Part shown: positions 35,151-47,450 of the stretch, piece by piece
Numbering within the stretch: position 1 is the stretch's first letter
Layout of the letters: every line of letters starts with the position of its first letter
Assembly: GCA_021397835.1 (NCBI GenBank)
Contig: JAJFZO010000229.1
Location: forward strand, 4,702,001-4,766,000
DNA from: Moringa oleifera
Taxonomy: Eukaryota; Streptophyta; Magnoliopsida; Brassicales; Moringaceae
Direction of reading: 5' to 3'
Length of the DNA: 64,000 nt
The notes under the pieces: generated by a model
Seen by the model: only the letters and a program-made list of their open reading frames with translations
What the model was told of the DNA's origin: nothing
Database searches by the model: none
Translations under genes and position numbers: made by a program

Positions 35151-35687
35151 GTGAGCCAGCCCCTCGGCATAATGTGAGGGCTGGCACCTACTGTGGGCAT
35201 TGATTTCATGGCCGTATCCCCTGGCTTTGATGGACCCTGAGGGCAGCCTTGGGGAGACTAGAGGTGCGCTAGACAGGGCAGCCAGCATGTGCCCTGGACC
35301 AGGCAGAGGTACAGCTGCCTCAGCCTGCTGGCCGTAATGCCCAGTTGTGAAATTGGTGTGAATTGAGGGCCTTTTCATCATGGAATTGATCCAAAAATGG
35401 CTCAAATGAATCGTGTAATTCATAAGGAGTCTGCCCTGAAGTTTGGGATCATTTTGGCTCATGGGCTATTTTTGATGATTTTTTCAATTTTTAGGTGTAG
35501 AAAATTCATTAAAAAACATTTAGTGCCTAGAAAATTTTGAAATTTTTTTTGGTGGTAGATATGATTATTCTCCATGCATGTACAAAATTTCAGCTCAAAA
35601 TTCCAAGCAAATAATTTTTTAGACCCATTATGATGGTTCAGACATGTTGATGTTTCCTCCTGCCGCGAGTGAAATTTCATTTAAGAC
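35151..35687 (+). other. promoter-upstream spacer, AT-rich (upstream of unit D)
   Basis: Homologous throughout to 7346-7890: a GC-rich start, then AT-rich sequence with TATTTTTGATGATTTTTTC at about 35467. No gene is seen. Confidence 0.8.
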
Positions 35688-35699
35688 TCTTTAGGGGGG
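35688..35699 (+). promoter_or_regulatory. putative RNA polymerase I initiation site (unit D)
   Basis: TCTTTAGGGGGG at the AT-rich/GC-rich switch, 1.2 kb before the 18S start at 36892. The match to 7891-7902 and the spacing support a Pol I start. This is the only gene body in the window with an undeleted promoter-ETS-18S order. Confidence 0.62.
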
Positions 35700-36891
35700 A
35701 GGTGGTCACCCAACTTGCTGGGTGGCAACGGGCCATGCTTGCTCCCCCCCTGCCCATCCAACATGGGCAGGCGTTGGGCTTGGGGAACCCAGTGCACATG
35801 GCATGGGCAGGGCGGCTTGCTGCCGTGCCCATCCAGCAGATGGTGTGTGGCAGTGACGGCCACCACCATCGGCAGGCAGGCGGCCGGCGACGTCGGCCGA
35901 AGAGCGTGGGATGCCCGATCAGTAGCCAACGGAGTGGGAAAAATGTGGGAAACGAAATTCGCTAAATTATGGGCAACAAAATGAGAAAAATTATGGGATA
36001 ATGAGCTCGGATGTGGCCAAATAATCTTGGCGGTGTGGGCGACGAAGCTAACGATGATGCATGTTACACGAGGGCCAAATCACTGGGGGGATTTTGAGCA
36101 TGCGGAGTGCTTCGTCGCAGGCCCTCGAGGCGGCAGATGTGGGGTTGGATCACGACGCTCAGACTTGTTGAGGCGGACTCGACACGTGGCGCGATTGACG
36201 ACACGATCATCGGCCATTAGCACCGAGCGAGCCACAAGGCCAACCTGGGTGCGATGGCACTCGATGACCTGCATGATCGTCCTTTGCCATCGAAGAATCG
36301 TCCCTCATTATCGAAACAATTTTGCGCTTAGTGGCTTGGATGCGGCGACACTCGACGACCTGCATGATCGATGGGCCTTTCGCTTGTCAGCTTGCAGCTC
36401 GTTTAGTGCTATTGCTGCCCATTTGTACGTACGCGTGTGGGTGGTGATCTAGTCGTGCATGTTGGTAGGTTCCATGCTCCCGCATCGAACTGTCGGCTAG
36501 CACGTTGCTTCAAGCTCGACCCTGAGCCATACGTTGGCTTTTCGTGGGTGACATCGGGACCCTGTGTCACGTGCCTTCACAAACAGAATTTGATGATTCG
36601 AGTTGGCTGTCTTTGCACCATGTCCCTCATGGGCATGGGTGGAAACCTCAGCTGGGCCTTGTGCTCCAAGCGCGGCTTGCTTTAACATGCGGTTGCTTTG
36701 GCACACGGGCGCTCAGTCGTCCCTTTGGGTGCGAAAAATGTTGTGACAGGAGTGGCCTCGGCCTCTGCCTGTCCAAGCAAAAGCAATTATCCCACATCCC
36801 ATCGATTTTGAACAACGACCATGATAGCTTTAGCGTCAGCGAGCCTTGCGACACGCTTCAGTCCTAGTTGGCACGGCGTCTCGAAGGATGC
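35700..36891 (+). other. 5' ETS, complete (unit D)
   Basis: 1192-bp leader. It holds a short direct repeat: CTCGATGACCTGCATGATCG (36259) and CTCGACGACCTGCATGATCG (36351). It ends CTCGAAGGATGC before the 18S. The 3' part matches 18732-18992 and the 5' part matches 7903-8462. Confidence 0.8.
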
Positions 36892-37903
36892 TACCTGGTT
36901 GATCCTACCAGTAGTCATATGCTTGTCTCAAAGATTAAGCCATGCATGTGTAAGTATGAACTAATTCAGACTGTGAAACTGCGAGTGGCTCATTAAATCA
37001 GTTATAGTTTGTTTGATGGTACCTACTACTTGGATAACCGTAGTAATTCTAGAGCTAATACGTGCAACAAACCATGACTTTTGGAAAGGATGCATTTATT
37101 AGATAAAAGGTCGACACGGGCTTTGCCCGTTGCTATGATGATTCATGATGAACTTGACAGATCGCGAGGCCATCATGTCGGTGACGCATCATTCAAAATT
37201 TTGCCCTATTAACTTTCAATGATAGGATAGTTGCCTACTATGGTGGTGACAGGTGACGAAGAATTAGGGTTCGATTCCGCAGAGAGAGCCTGAGAAATGG
37301 CTACCACATCCAAGGAAGGCAGCAGGCGTGTAAATTACCTAATTTTGACACAGAGAGGTAGTGACAATAAATAACAATACTGGGCTCTTTGAGTCTGGTA
37401 ATTTGAGTGAGTACAATCTAAGTCCCTTAATGAGGATCCATTGGAGGGCAAGTCTGGTGCCAGCAGCCATGGTAATTCCAGCTCTAATAGTGTATATTTA
37501 GGTTGTTGCAGTCAAAAAGCTCATAGTTGGACCTTGGGATTGGTCAGCCGGTCCACCTACGGTGTGCACCGATTGGCTCGTCCCTACTGTCGATGACCCG
37601 ATCTTGGCCTTAATTGGTCTGGTCATGCCTCCGACGCTGTTACTTTAAAGAAATTAGAGTGCTCAAAGCAAGAATACGCTCTGAATACATTAGCATGGGA
37701 TAACATCATAGGATTTCGATCCTATTCCGTTGGCCATTAGGATCGGAGTAATGATTAACAGGGACAATCGGGGGCATTCATATTTCATAGTCAGAGGTGA
37801 AATTCTTGGACTTATGAAAGACGAACAACTGCAAAAGCATTTGCCAAGGATGTTTCCATTAATCAAGAACAAAAGTTGGGGGCTCAAAGACGATCAGATA
37901 CCA

Positions 37904-37943
<40 letters not shown>

Positions 37944-38563
37944 AGATGTTGCTTTTATGACTCCGCTGACACCTTATGAGAAATCAAAGTCTTTGGGTTT
38001 CGGGGGAAGTATGGTCATAAGGCTGAAACTTAAAGGAATTGACAAAAGGGCACCACCAGGAGTGGAGCCTGTGGCTTAGTTTGACTCAACACGGGGAAAC
38101 TTACCAGGTCCAAACATAGTAAGGATTGACAAACTGAGAGCTCTTTCTTAATTCTACAGGTGGTGGTGCATGGTCGTTCTTAGTCAGTGGAGCGATTTGT
38201 CTGGTTAATTCCCTTAATGAATGAGACCTCAGCCTGCTAACTAGCTATGTGCAGGTGACCCTCCACGGCCGGCTTCTTAGAAGGACTATGGCCGCTTATG
38301 CCAAGGAAGTTTGAGGCAATAACAGGTTTGTGATGCCCTTAGATGCTCTGGGCCGCACCTGCGCTACACTGATGTATTCAACGAGTCTATAGCCTTGGCT
38401 GACAGGCCGAGTAATCTTTGAAATTTCATCATGATGGGGATAAATCATTGCAATTGTTGATCTTCAACAAGGAATTCTTAGTAAATGCGAGTCATCAGCC
38501 TGCATTGACTACGTCCCTACCCTTTGAACATACTGCTTGCCGCTTTTACTGATTAAATGGTCC
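36892..38563 (+). rRNA. 18S rRNA lacking ~110 nt at its 3' end, degenerate (unit D)
   Basis: Starts TACCTGGTTGATCCTACC. The body is colinear with unit C and keeps the ~70 nt that C lacks. It ends in GATTAAATGGTCC, joined directly to ITS1. The final ~110 nt and about 100 bp of ITS1 are gone. The 530 loop reads CAGCCATGG, and the decoding-site region reads GAACATACTGCTTGCC. Without the 3' end the RNA could not mature, so I call it a pseudogene despite the promoter. Confidence 0.93.
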
Positions 38564-38755
38564 GCCGCTCCTCTTAAGCCCCTCGTCCTACCTCGCGCGG
38601 CAAAGGTGCGCTGGCTCATGCCCAAGCCTCTTGTCGCGCTCAACAACAAAACCCACAGTGCGGGATGCGCCAAGGAACTATAATGAAAAAGCACGCCCCA
38701 ATTGCCCCGATCTTAATGCGTGGCTAGCGGTTGTGTTGTCCCCAAACAATGTCTA
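38564..38755 (+). other. ITS1, 5'-truncated (unit D)
   Basis: 192 bp matching the 3' three quarters of the ITS1 in unit C, entered at CTCCTCTTAAGCCCCTCGTCC after the 18S deletion. Confidence 0.8.
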
Positions 38756-38808
38756 AAATGACTATCAACAACAGATATCTCAGCTCTCGCATCGATGAAG
38801 AACGTAGT

Positions 38809-38842
<34 letters not shown>

Positions 38843-38918
38843 ATGAACCATTGAGTCTTTGAATGCAAGTTACGCCCGAAGCCATCAGGCCAAGGGCACG
38901 TCTACCTGGGTGTCAAGC
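38756..38918 (+). rRNA. 5.8S rRNA, mildly degenerate (unit D)
   Basis: 163 nt. The plant signature GAATTGCAGAATCC is intact at 38828-38841. CATCGATGAAGAACGTAG is intact and is followed by TG instead of CG. The 5' end reads ACTATCAACAACAG instead of ACTCTCGGCAACGG. It is the best 5.8S of the window, but still altered. Confidence 0.92.
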
Positions 38919-39111
38919 ATCGTCGCCCCCGAGCCCCTCGTATCCCTTTGGGGAGGAGGCCTCTCATGCACTTTCGGCTTGCGGTTGGCCTAAAAAAGAG
39001 CCTCGAGCGATGTCGCGTCATGGCTTGGCGATGGTAGAGAAAGCCTCATGCTCCCTCATGCGCGTGTCGCTCACTCGTGACTCACGGACCCAACGATCGA
39101 TCGATCGAGAT
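38919..39111 (+). other. ITS2 (unit D)
   Basis: 193 bp. It lacks the TAGATGTTGG block present in A and C but keeps GGTTGGCCTAAA and GATCGATCGATCGAGAT before the 26S. Confidence 0.8.
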
Positions 39112-39420
39112 GCGACCTTAAGTCAAGCAGGACCACCCGCTAAGTTTAAGCATATCAGTAAGCGGAGGTAAAGAAACTAACAAGGATTCCCCTAGTAATG
39201 GCGAGCGAACCAGGAAAAGCCTAGCTTGAAAATCGTGCACCCTCGGCGCCCGAATTATAGTATGGAGAAGCGTCCTCAGCGATAGACCGGAGCCCAAGTC
39301 CCCCAGAAAGGGGCGTCGGAGAGGGTAAGAGCCCCGTCCCGATCAAACCCTATTGCACCATGAAGCACTATCGACGAGTCTCATTGTTTGGGAATGCAGC
39401 CCTAATAGGGTGATAAATTT

Positions 39421-39455
<35 letters not shown>

Positions 39456-39468
39456 GAATAAGTATCGT

Positions 39469-39520
<52 letters not shown>

Positions 39521-41235
39521 ATCAGTAGGGAAGCGAATGGGGGCCAACGATGCACCTCGATCGGATGTGGAGTCTAACATGTCAAAGAGTGCTTTGGCAC
39601 CTGCGCGCTCCCAGCGTCGGCAAGCGGGCTCCCCATTCGACCCATCTTGAAACACGGACCAAGGAGTCTGAGATGCGTGCGAGTCAAAGGGTAAGTAAAC
39701 CCATAAGGCACAAGGAAGCTGATTGGCGAGATCCCTCACGGGTTCACCACCGACCAACCTCGATCTTTCGAGAAAGGTTCGAGTGCGAGCATGCCTGTCG
39801 AGACCCGAAAGATGATGAACTATTCCTCAACGGGGTGAAGCCAAAGGAAACTCTAGTGGAGGCCTGCAGCGATACTGATGTGCAAATCATTCGTCTGACT
39901 TAGGTATAAGGGTGAAAGACTAATCAAACCATCTAGTAGCTAGTTCCCTCCAAAGTTTCACTCAGGATTGTTGGAGCTCATATGCGAGTTCTATCGGGTA
40001 AAGCCGATGATTAGAGGCATCAGGGGTGCAATTCGCTTGACCTATTCTCAAACTTTAAATAGGTAGTACGAGGCAGCTACTTCGTTGAGCCGTCCCACGG
40101 AATTGAGAGCTCCAAGGGGGCCATTTTTGGTAAGCAGAACTGGCGATGCGGGATGAACCGAAAGTAGGGTTACGGTGCCCAACTGCACGCTCACTTAGAT
40201 CCCACAAAGGATGTTGGTCAATTAAGACAGCAAGAAGGTAGTCATGGAAGTCGAAATCCCCTAAGGAGTGTGTACCAACTCACCTGTCAAATCAATTAGC
40301 CTGAAAAATGAATGGCATTGAAGTGCGTGAACTACACCTGGCCGTTGGGGCAAGGGCCAAGCCTCAATGAGTAGGAGGGTGCAGCGATCACCGCAAAACC
40401 CAGGGCAACAAGCCCAGTCGGAGCGGCCATTGGTGCAGATCTTGGTAGTAGTAGCAAATATTCAAATGAGAACTTTAAAGGCTGAAGAGGGGAAAGGTTC
40501 CATGTGAACGGCACTTGCACATGGGTTAGTTGATCCTAAGAGACAGGGGAAGCCCGTTGGATAGAGCCTCGATGCGAACTTCAAAAGGGGATCTGGTTAA
40601 AATTTTGAAATCGAGATGTGGCGGCTGACAATAACGTTAGGGAGCCCGGAGACGTCGGTGGGGGCCCTAGAAAGAGTTATCTTTTCTGTTTAACAACCTG
40701 CCCATCCTGGAAATGACTCCGTTGGAGGTAGGATCCAGCGGCTGAAAGAGCACCGCACATTGCCCAGGGTTCGTCCCCTGATGGCCTTTGAAAACCCGGA
40801 GGATCGAGTGCCTCTCACGCCCGATCGTACTCATAATCGCATCACGTCTCCAAGGTGAACAGCCTTTGGTTGATGGAACAATGTAGGCAAAGGAAGTCGA
40901 CAAAATGGATCTGTAACCTTGGAAAAAGGATTTACTTTGAGGGCTGGGCATGGGGGTCCCAGTCCCGAACCTGTCGACTGTCGGTGGACTGCTCGAGCTG
41001 CTCTAGGGGCGAGAGCGGGTCGCTGCGTGCCGGTCGGCAGACGGACTAGGAACGGTTCCTTCAAGGGCCTTCCCCGGGCATCGAACAACCAATTTAGAAC
41101 TGGTATGGATAAGAGAATCTAACTGTTTAATTAAAACAAAGTATTGCGATGGTCTGTGTGGATGCTCACGCAATGTGATTTTTGCCCAGTGCTCTAAATG
41201 TTAAAGTGAGGAAATTCAACTAAGTGCAGGTAAAT

Positions 41236-41276
<41 letters not shown>

Positions 41277-41379
41277 TGCCATCTACTTAGTGATGCGCAT
41301 GAATGGATTAACGAGATTCCCACTGTCCTTGTCTACTATCCGGCAAAACCACAGTGAAGAGAACAGGCCTGGCGAAATC

Positions 41380-41419
<40 letters not shown>

Positions 41420-41860
41420 ACTTTGTGAAATGACTTGAGAGGTGTAGGATAAGTAGGAGCTGAAAATGGCGAAAGTGAAATACCACTACTTTTAACATTA
41501 TTTTACTTATTCTGTGAATCGGAGGTGAAGTGTCGCCCCTTTTTTTGGACCTGAGGTCGGCTTCAGTGGGCCGATCTGGGCGAAAGACATTGTCAGGTGG
41601 GGAGTTTGGCTGGGGTGGCACTTCTATTAAAAGATAACACAGGTGTCCTAAGATGAGCTCAACGAGAACAGAAATCTCATGTGGAATAAAAGGGTAAAAG
41701 CTCGTTTGATTCTGATTTCTAGTACGAATATGAACCGTGAAAGCGAGGCCTATCGATCCTTTCAACCTTCGAAATTTGAAGCTAGAGGCGTCAGAAAAGT
41801 TATCACAGGGATAACTAGCTTGTGGAGTCAAGAGTTCATAGCGACATTGCTTTTTGATCT

Positions 41861-41893
<33 letters not shown>

Positions 41894-42382
41894 GAATTCA
41901 CCAAGTGTTGGATTGTTCACCCACCAATAGGGTACGTGAGCTGGGTTTAGACCATCGTGAGACAGGTTAGTTTTACCCTATTGATGCCCACATCGCGATA
42001 GTAATTCAACCTAATATGAGAGGAACCGTTGATTCGCACAATTGGTCATCGCACTTGGTTGAAAAGCCAGCGGCACGAAGCTATCGTGCGCTGGATTATG
42101 ACTGAACGCCTCTAAGTCAGAACCCAGGCTAGAAGCAATGCATGCCCTCGCCGCCTGATTGCCGACCTGCAGTAGGGGCCTCCCGGCCCCCAAAGGCACG
42201 TGTCATTGGCCAAGCCTGCACGACGGAGGAGCCTTGCGGGCTGCCTTGAACTGTGATTCCCACTGAGCGACGGGTAGAATCATTTCCAGATGACTTAAAT
42301 ATGTGACAGGTATTGTAAGTGGCAAAGTGGCCTTGCTTGTCATGATCCACAGAGATTCAGCCCTTTGTCGCTTTGCTTCATC
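39112..42382 (+). rRNA. 26S rRNA with internal deletion, degenerate (unit D)
   Basis: 3271 nt, from GCGACCTTAAGTCAAGC to the C run at 42383. Near 39572, between GATGTGGA and GTGCTTTGGCACC, about 150 nt are replaced by a short filler. The filler resembles TGTCAAAGAGTGCTT found upstream at 39498. The sarcin-ricin loop (42013-42028) has the same two changes as unit A. From 41349 onward the gene is the near-duplicate of 1-1031. Confidence 0.93.
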
Positions 42383-45300
42383 CCCCCCCCCCCTCGAACC
42401 CCCACAACAATTGTCGCTCTCTTTTCGACAATCGATGCCTCAAGATCTGAAATCGTCCCTCAAGATAATGGCCTGGAAAAAGAAGTAAGTCCTTTGGGCT
42501 TGTAGAGAATGAAAAAAAAAAGGGAAAAACACTTGGAATCATATCGGGAAGCATTGGGGAACCAAGTGTTACTCCAATAAAAAATATAAAAATCTAATAG
42601 AAACTTGTCCCTCAATGCTGTCCCACGGTAAAGTACTGCCCAGTGAGTGAGCCAGGAGAGCCGCGTCACACGGACACTGGGTGCGGGAGGCATGCCTCGC
42701 CAGCCCCCAGCAGGCACGGCACAGGCAGCTTGACCAGCGTGCGGCAGCAATGGGCGCGCCAGCCAGTCCACTGATGCCCATAGCTTGCGAGCCCCCTGGT
42801 CCCTGACCCTCGACATGGTGCCCAGCAAGTGAGCGAAGGGAGCCACGTCGCACGGACCCTAGGCATGGGAGGCATGCCTCGACAGCCACCAGCAGGGCAT
42901 GGCATGGGCTACTTGCCCAGCGTACGGTAGTGTTCGGTGCACCAGCTAGGCCACGGGCGCCCATCACGAGCCAGCCCCCTCGTCCCTGCCCCTCGACTTA
43001 CTGCCCAACGAGCGAGCTAGGGGATCCGCATCGCACTGACCCTGGGCATAGGAGGCATGCCTCGGCAGCCCCCAGCAGGCACGGCATGGGCTGCTTCCCT
43101 AGCATGAGGAAGCAGTGAGCGCGCCAGCCTGGCTACGAGCGCCTGTCGTGAGCCACCCTCTCGTCCCTGCCCCTCGACATTGTGTCTAGTGAGCGAGCCA
43201 GGGGAGCCGAGTCGCACAGACCCTGGGCACGGATAGAATGCCTCGGCAGCCCCCAACGGGCATGGCATGGGCTGCTTGCCCAGTGTGCGGCAATGGTGGG
43301 TATGCCAGCTGGGCCACGGGTGCCTATTGCGAACCAGCCCCCTCGTCCCTGACCCTCGACGTAGTGCCCAGCGAGCGAGCCAGGGGAGCCACGTCGCACA
43401 GATTTCATGCATGGGAGGTATGTGACAGCAGCCTCCAGCAGGCACGGCATGGGCCAAGTGCCCAGCGTGTGGCAGAGGTGGGCGCACCAGCCAGGCCACT
43501 GGCGCCCATCGCGAGCCAGTCCCGTTGTCCCTGTCCCTCGAGGTAGTGCCCAGCGAGCGAGCCAGGGGAGCTGAGTCCCACGGACCTTGGGCACGGATCG
43601 AATGACTCAGTGGCCCCCAGAAGGTACGGCATGGGCTGCTTGCCCAGCGTGTGGCAACGGTGGGAGCACCAGCGAGGCTACTGGCGCCCATCGCGAGCCA
43701 GTCCCGTTGTCCCTGTCCCTCAATGTAGTACCCAGCGAGCGAGCCAGCGGAATCACGTCGCACGGACCGTATGCATGGGGGGCACGCGACAGCAGCCTCC
43801 AGGAGGCACGGCATGGGCCAAGTGCCCAACGTGTGGCAGCGGTGGGCGCGCAAGCCAGGCCACTGGTGCCCATCGCGAGCCAGTCCCGTTGTCCCTGTTC
43901 CTCGACGTAGTGCCCAGCGAGCAAGCCAGGGAGCCAAGTCCCATGGACCCTGGGCATGGATGGAATGCCTCGGCAGCCTCTAGAAAGCACGGCATGGGCT
44001 GCTTGCCCAGTGTGCGGCAACGGTGGGTATGATAGCTGGGCCACGGGTGCCCATCGCAAGCTAGCCCCCTCGTCCCTGACCCTCGACGTAGTGCCCAGCG
44101 AGCGAGCCAGGGGAGCCACGTCACACGGACCCTATGCACGGGTGGCACACAACAGCAGCATCCAGCAGGCATGGCATGGGCCAAGTGCCCAGTGCGGCAG
44201 CAGTGGGCACGCTGGCCAGGGCACAGGCGCCCATCGCGAGCCGGTCCCGTTGTCCCTGTCCCTCAACGTAGAGCCCAGAGAGCAAGCCAGGGAAGCCACG
44301 TCGCACGGACCCTTGACACGGAAGGCATGCCTCGACAGCCCCCAGGAGGCATGGCCTGGGCCAAGTGCCAAGCATGCGGCAGCAGCGAGCGCTCCAAGTA
44401 GGCCAGTGGCGCCAATCGCGAGCCAGCCCCCTCGTCCTCGACCCTCGACGTAGTGCCCAGCGAGCGAGCCAAGGGAGCCATGTCGCACAGACACTTGGCA
44501 CGGGAGGCATGCCTTGGCAGCCCCCAGCCGACACGGCATGGGCTGTTTGCCATGCGTGTGGCAGTGGTGAGCGCGACAGCCTGGCCAAGGGCGCCTGTCA
44601 TGAGCCACCTCCTCGTCCCTGCCCCTCGACATGGTGTCAAGCGAGCGAGCCAGGGGAGCTGAGTCGCATGGACCCTTGGCACAGATGGAATGCCTCGGCA
44701 GCCCCCAGCAGGCACGGCATGGGCTGCTTGCTCAACGTGCGGCAATTGTGGGTACAACAGCTGGGCCATGGGTGCTCATCGCGAGCCAGCTCCCTCGTCC
44801 CTGACCCTCAACGTAGTGCCCAGCGGGAAAGCCAGGGGAGCCACGTTGCACGGGCCCTATGTACGGTAGGCACGGGACAGCAGCCTCCAGCAGGCATGGC
44901 ATGGGCCAAGTGCCCAGCGTGTGGCAGTGGTGGGCGCGCCAGCCAGGCCACTGGCGCCCATCGCGATACAAACCCCTTGTCCTCGAACCTCAACATAATA
45001 CCAAGCGAGCGAGCCAAGAGAGCGATGTTGCATGGACTCTGGGCATGGAAGGCATGCCACGGCAGCCCCCAGCATTCATAGCTTGGGCCAAGTGCCTAAC
45101 GTGCGGCAATTGTGGGCGCGCCAGCTAGGCTAGTGGCGCCTATCGCGAGCCAGCCCCCTCGTCCCGGACCCTCAATGTAGTGCCCAGCGAGCGAGCCAGG
45201 GGAGCTGCGTCGCACGAACACTGGGCACGGGAGGCGTGCCTCGGCAGAACCCAGCAGGCACTGCATAGGCTGCTTGCCCAGCATGCGACAGTAATGGGGG

Positions 45301-47450
45301 TGCCAGCCAGGCCACGGGCACCCATCGCGAGGCAGCCCACTCATCCGTGCCCCTCGACAATGGTGCCCAACGAGCAAGCCAGGGGAGCCACGTGGCATGG
45401 ACCCTGGGCACGGGAAGCAATCCTTAACGGCCCCTAGATGGCATGGCATGGGCTGCTTGCCCAGTGTGTGGCAGCTGTGGGCGTGCCAGCCAGGCCACAG
45501 GCGCCCATCGCGAGCCAGCCCCCTCGTCCCTGTCACTTAGAGTAATGCCAAGCGTGCGAGCCAGGGAGCCGTGTCGCACGGAGCCTGTGCTCGTGAGGCA
45601 TGCCTTGGCAGCCCCCAGCAGGCACGGCAAAGGCCAAGTGCCCAGCGTGCAGCATTGGTGGGGGCGGCAGCCACTAGTGGGGCGCATCGCGAGCCAGCCC
45701 CCTTCTCCCTGAACTTCGACATAGTGCCCAACGAGTGAGCCAGGGGTTCCCCGTCGCATGGACCCTAGGCACGGGAAGCATGCCTTGGCAATCCCAAGCA
45801 TGCACAGCATGGGCAGCTTGCCCAGCATTCGGCAGCGGTGTGCGCGCCAGCCAGGCCACTGGCCTTCATCGCAAGCCGGCCCCCTTGTCCCTACCCATGG
45901 ACATGGTGCCCAGCGAGCGAGTCCGGGGAGCCACGTTGCATGGACACTGGGAACAGGAGTCATGCCTTAGCAGCCCCCAGCAGACATGGCATAGGCTGCT
46001 TCCCCAATGTGTGGCAGCTGTGGGCGCGCCAGCCAGGGGATCTGCGTCACACGGACCACTAGCATGGGAGCCATGCCTTGGCAGCCTGCCAGCAGGCATG
46101 GCATGGGTCAGGGGCCCAGCATGCGGCAATGGTGGGCGTGCCAGCCAGGCTAGTGGCGCCCATCGTGAGCAAGCCCCCTTGTCCCTGCCCCTCGACATAG
46201 TGACCGGCGAGCAAGCCAAGGTTGCCACATCGCGTGGACCCTGGGCACGGGGGCCATGCCTCGGCCGGCCCCCAGCAGACACGGCATGGGTCAAGTGCCC
46301 AGTGTGCCACCACGGTGGGCGTGCCAACCAGACCAGTGGCGACCATCGCGAGCGAGCCCCTCGACATAGTGCCCAGTGAGTGAGCCAGGGAAGCCATGTC
46401 GCACGGACCCTGGGCACGGGAGGCAAGCCTGGGCAGCCCCCAGCGGACCCGGCATTGGCTGCTTGCCCAGTTTGCGACAGTGGTTGGCACGCCAGCCAGG
46501 CCATTGGCGCCCATCGTGAACCAGCCCTCTCACCCTTGTCCCTGAAGGTAGTGCCCAGTGAGCGAGCCAGGGGAACCGTGTCACATGGACCCTGGGCTCG
46601 GGAGGCATGCTTCGCAGCCCCCAGCAGACACAGCAAAGGCCAAGTACCCAGTGTGCAGTATGGGTGGGCGCGGCAGCCATGCTAGTGGGGCGTATTGCGA
46701 GCCAGCCCCCTCATCCATGAACCTCGACATAGTGCCTAACGAGTGAGCCAGGGGATCTGCATCACATGGGCCCTGGGCACGGGAGGCATGCCTTGGCAGC
46801 CCCTTAGCAGGCACACCATGGGTCCAGTGCCCAGCGTGCGGCAGCGGTGGGCGTGCCAGCCAGGCCAGAGGCGAACATCGCGAGCCAGCCCCCTCATCCG
46901 TGCCCCTCGATAATGGTGCCCAACGAGCAAGCCAGGGAAGCCACGTGGCACAGACCCTTGGCATGGGAAGCATTCCTTAGCGGCCCGTAGATGGCACGGC
47001 ATGGGCTGCTTGCTCAGTGTGCGGCAGCTGTGGGCGCGCCAGCCAGGCCACAGGCGCCCATTGCGAGCCAGCCCCTCGTCCCTGTCACTTAGCGTAGTGC
47101 CGAGCGTGCGAGCCAGGGAGCCATGTTGCACGGACCCTGTGCTCGTGAGGCATGCCTTGGCAGCCCCCAGCAGGCACGGGAAGGGCCAAGTGCCCAGCGT
47201 GCAGCATTGGTGGGGCCGGTAGCCACGCTAGTGGGGCGCATCGCGAGCCAGCCGCCTTCTCCCTGAACTTCAACATAGTGCCCAACAAGTGAGCCAGGGG
47301 TTCCCCATCGCATGGACCCTGGGCACGGGAAGCATGCCTTGGCAATCCCAAGCATGCACGGCGTGGGCAGCTTGCCCAGCATTCGGCAGCGGTGTGCGCG
47401 CCAGCCAGGCCACTGGCCTCCATCGCGAGCCAGCCCCCTCGTCCCTGCCC
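41349..47450 (+). repeat. segmental duplicate of 1-6078
   Basis: Spans the 26S 3' end, 3' ETS and about 26 IGS repeats. Base 1 of the window aligns with 41349, and the alignment stays colinear, with small indels, to about 6078/47450. In the first 120 bases I count 7 differences. Shared private features are the sarcin-ricin loop changes, the long C run and the A/T stretch in the 3' ETS. Unit C (24612 onward) does not share these, so A and D are closest relatives. Confidence 0.85.
42383..42637 (+). other. 3' ETS and spacer start (unit D)
   Basis: The same blocks as 1032-1290: C run, AAGATAATGGCCTGG, CCTTTGGGCTTGTAGAG, A/T stretch, then the first repeat at 42638. No gene is seen. Confidence 0.78.
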
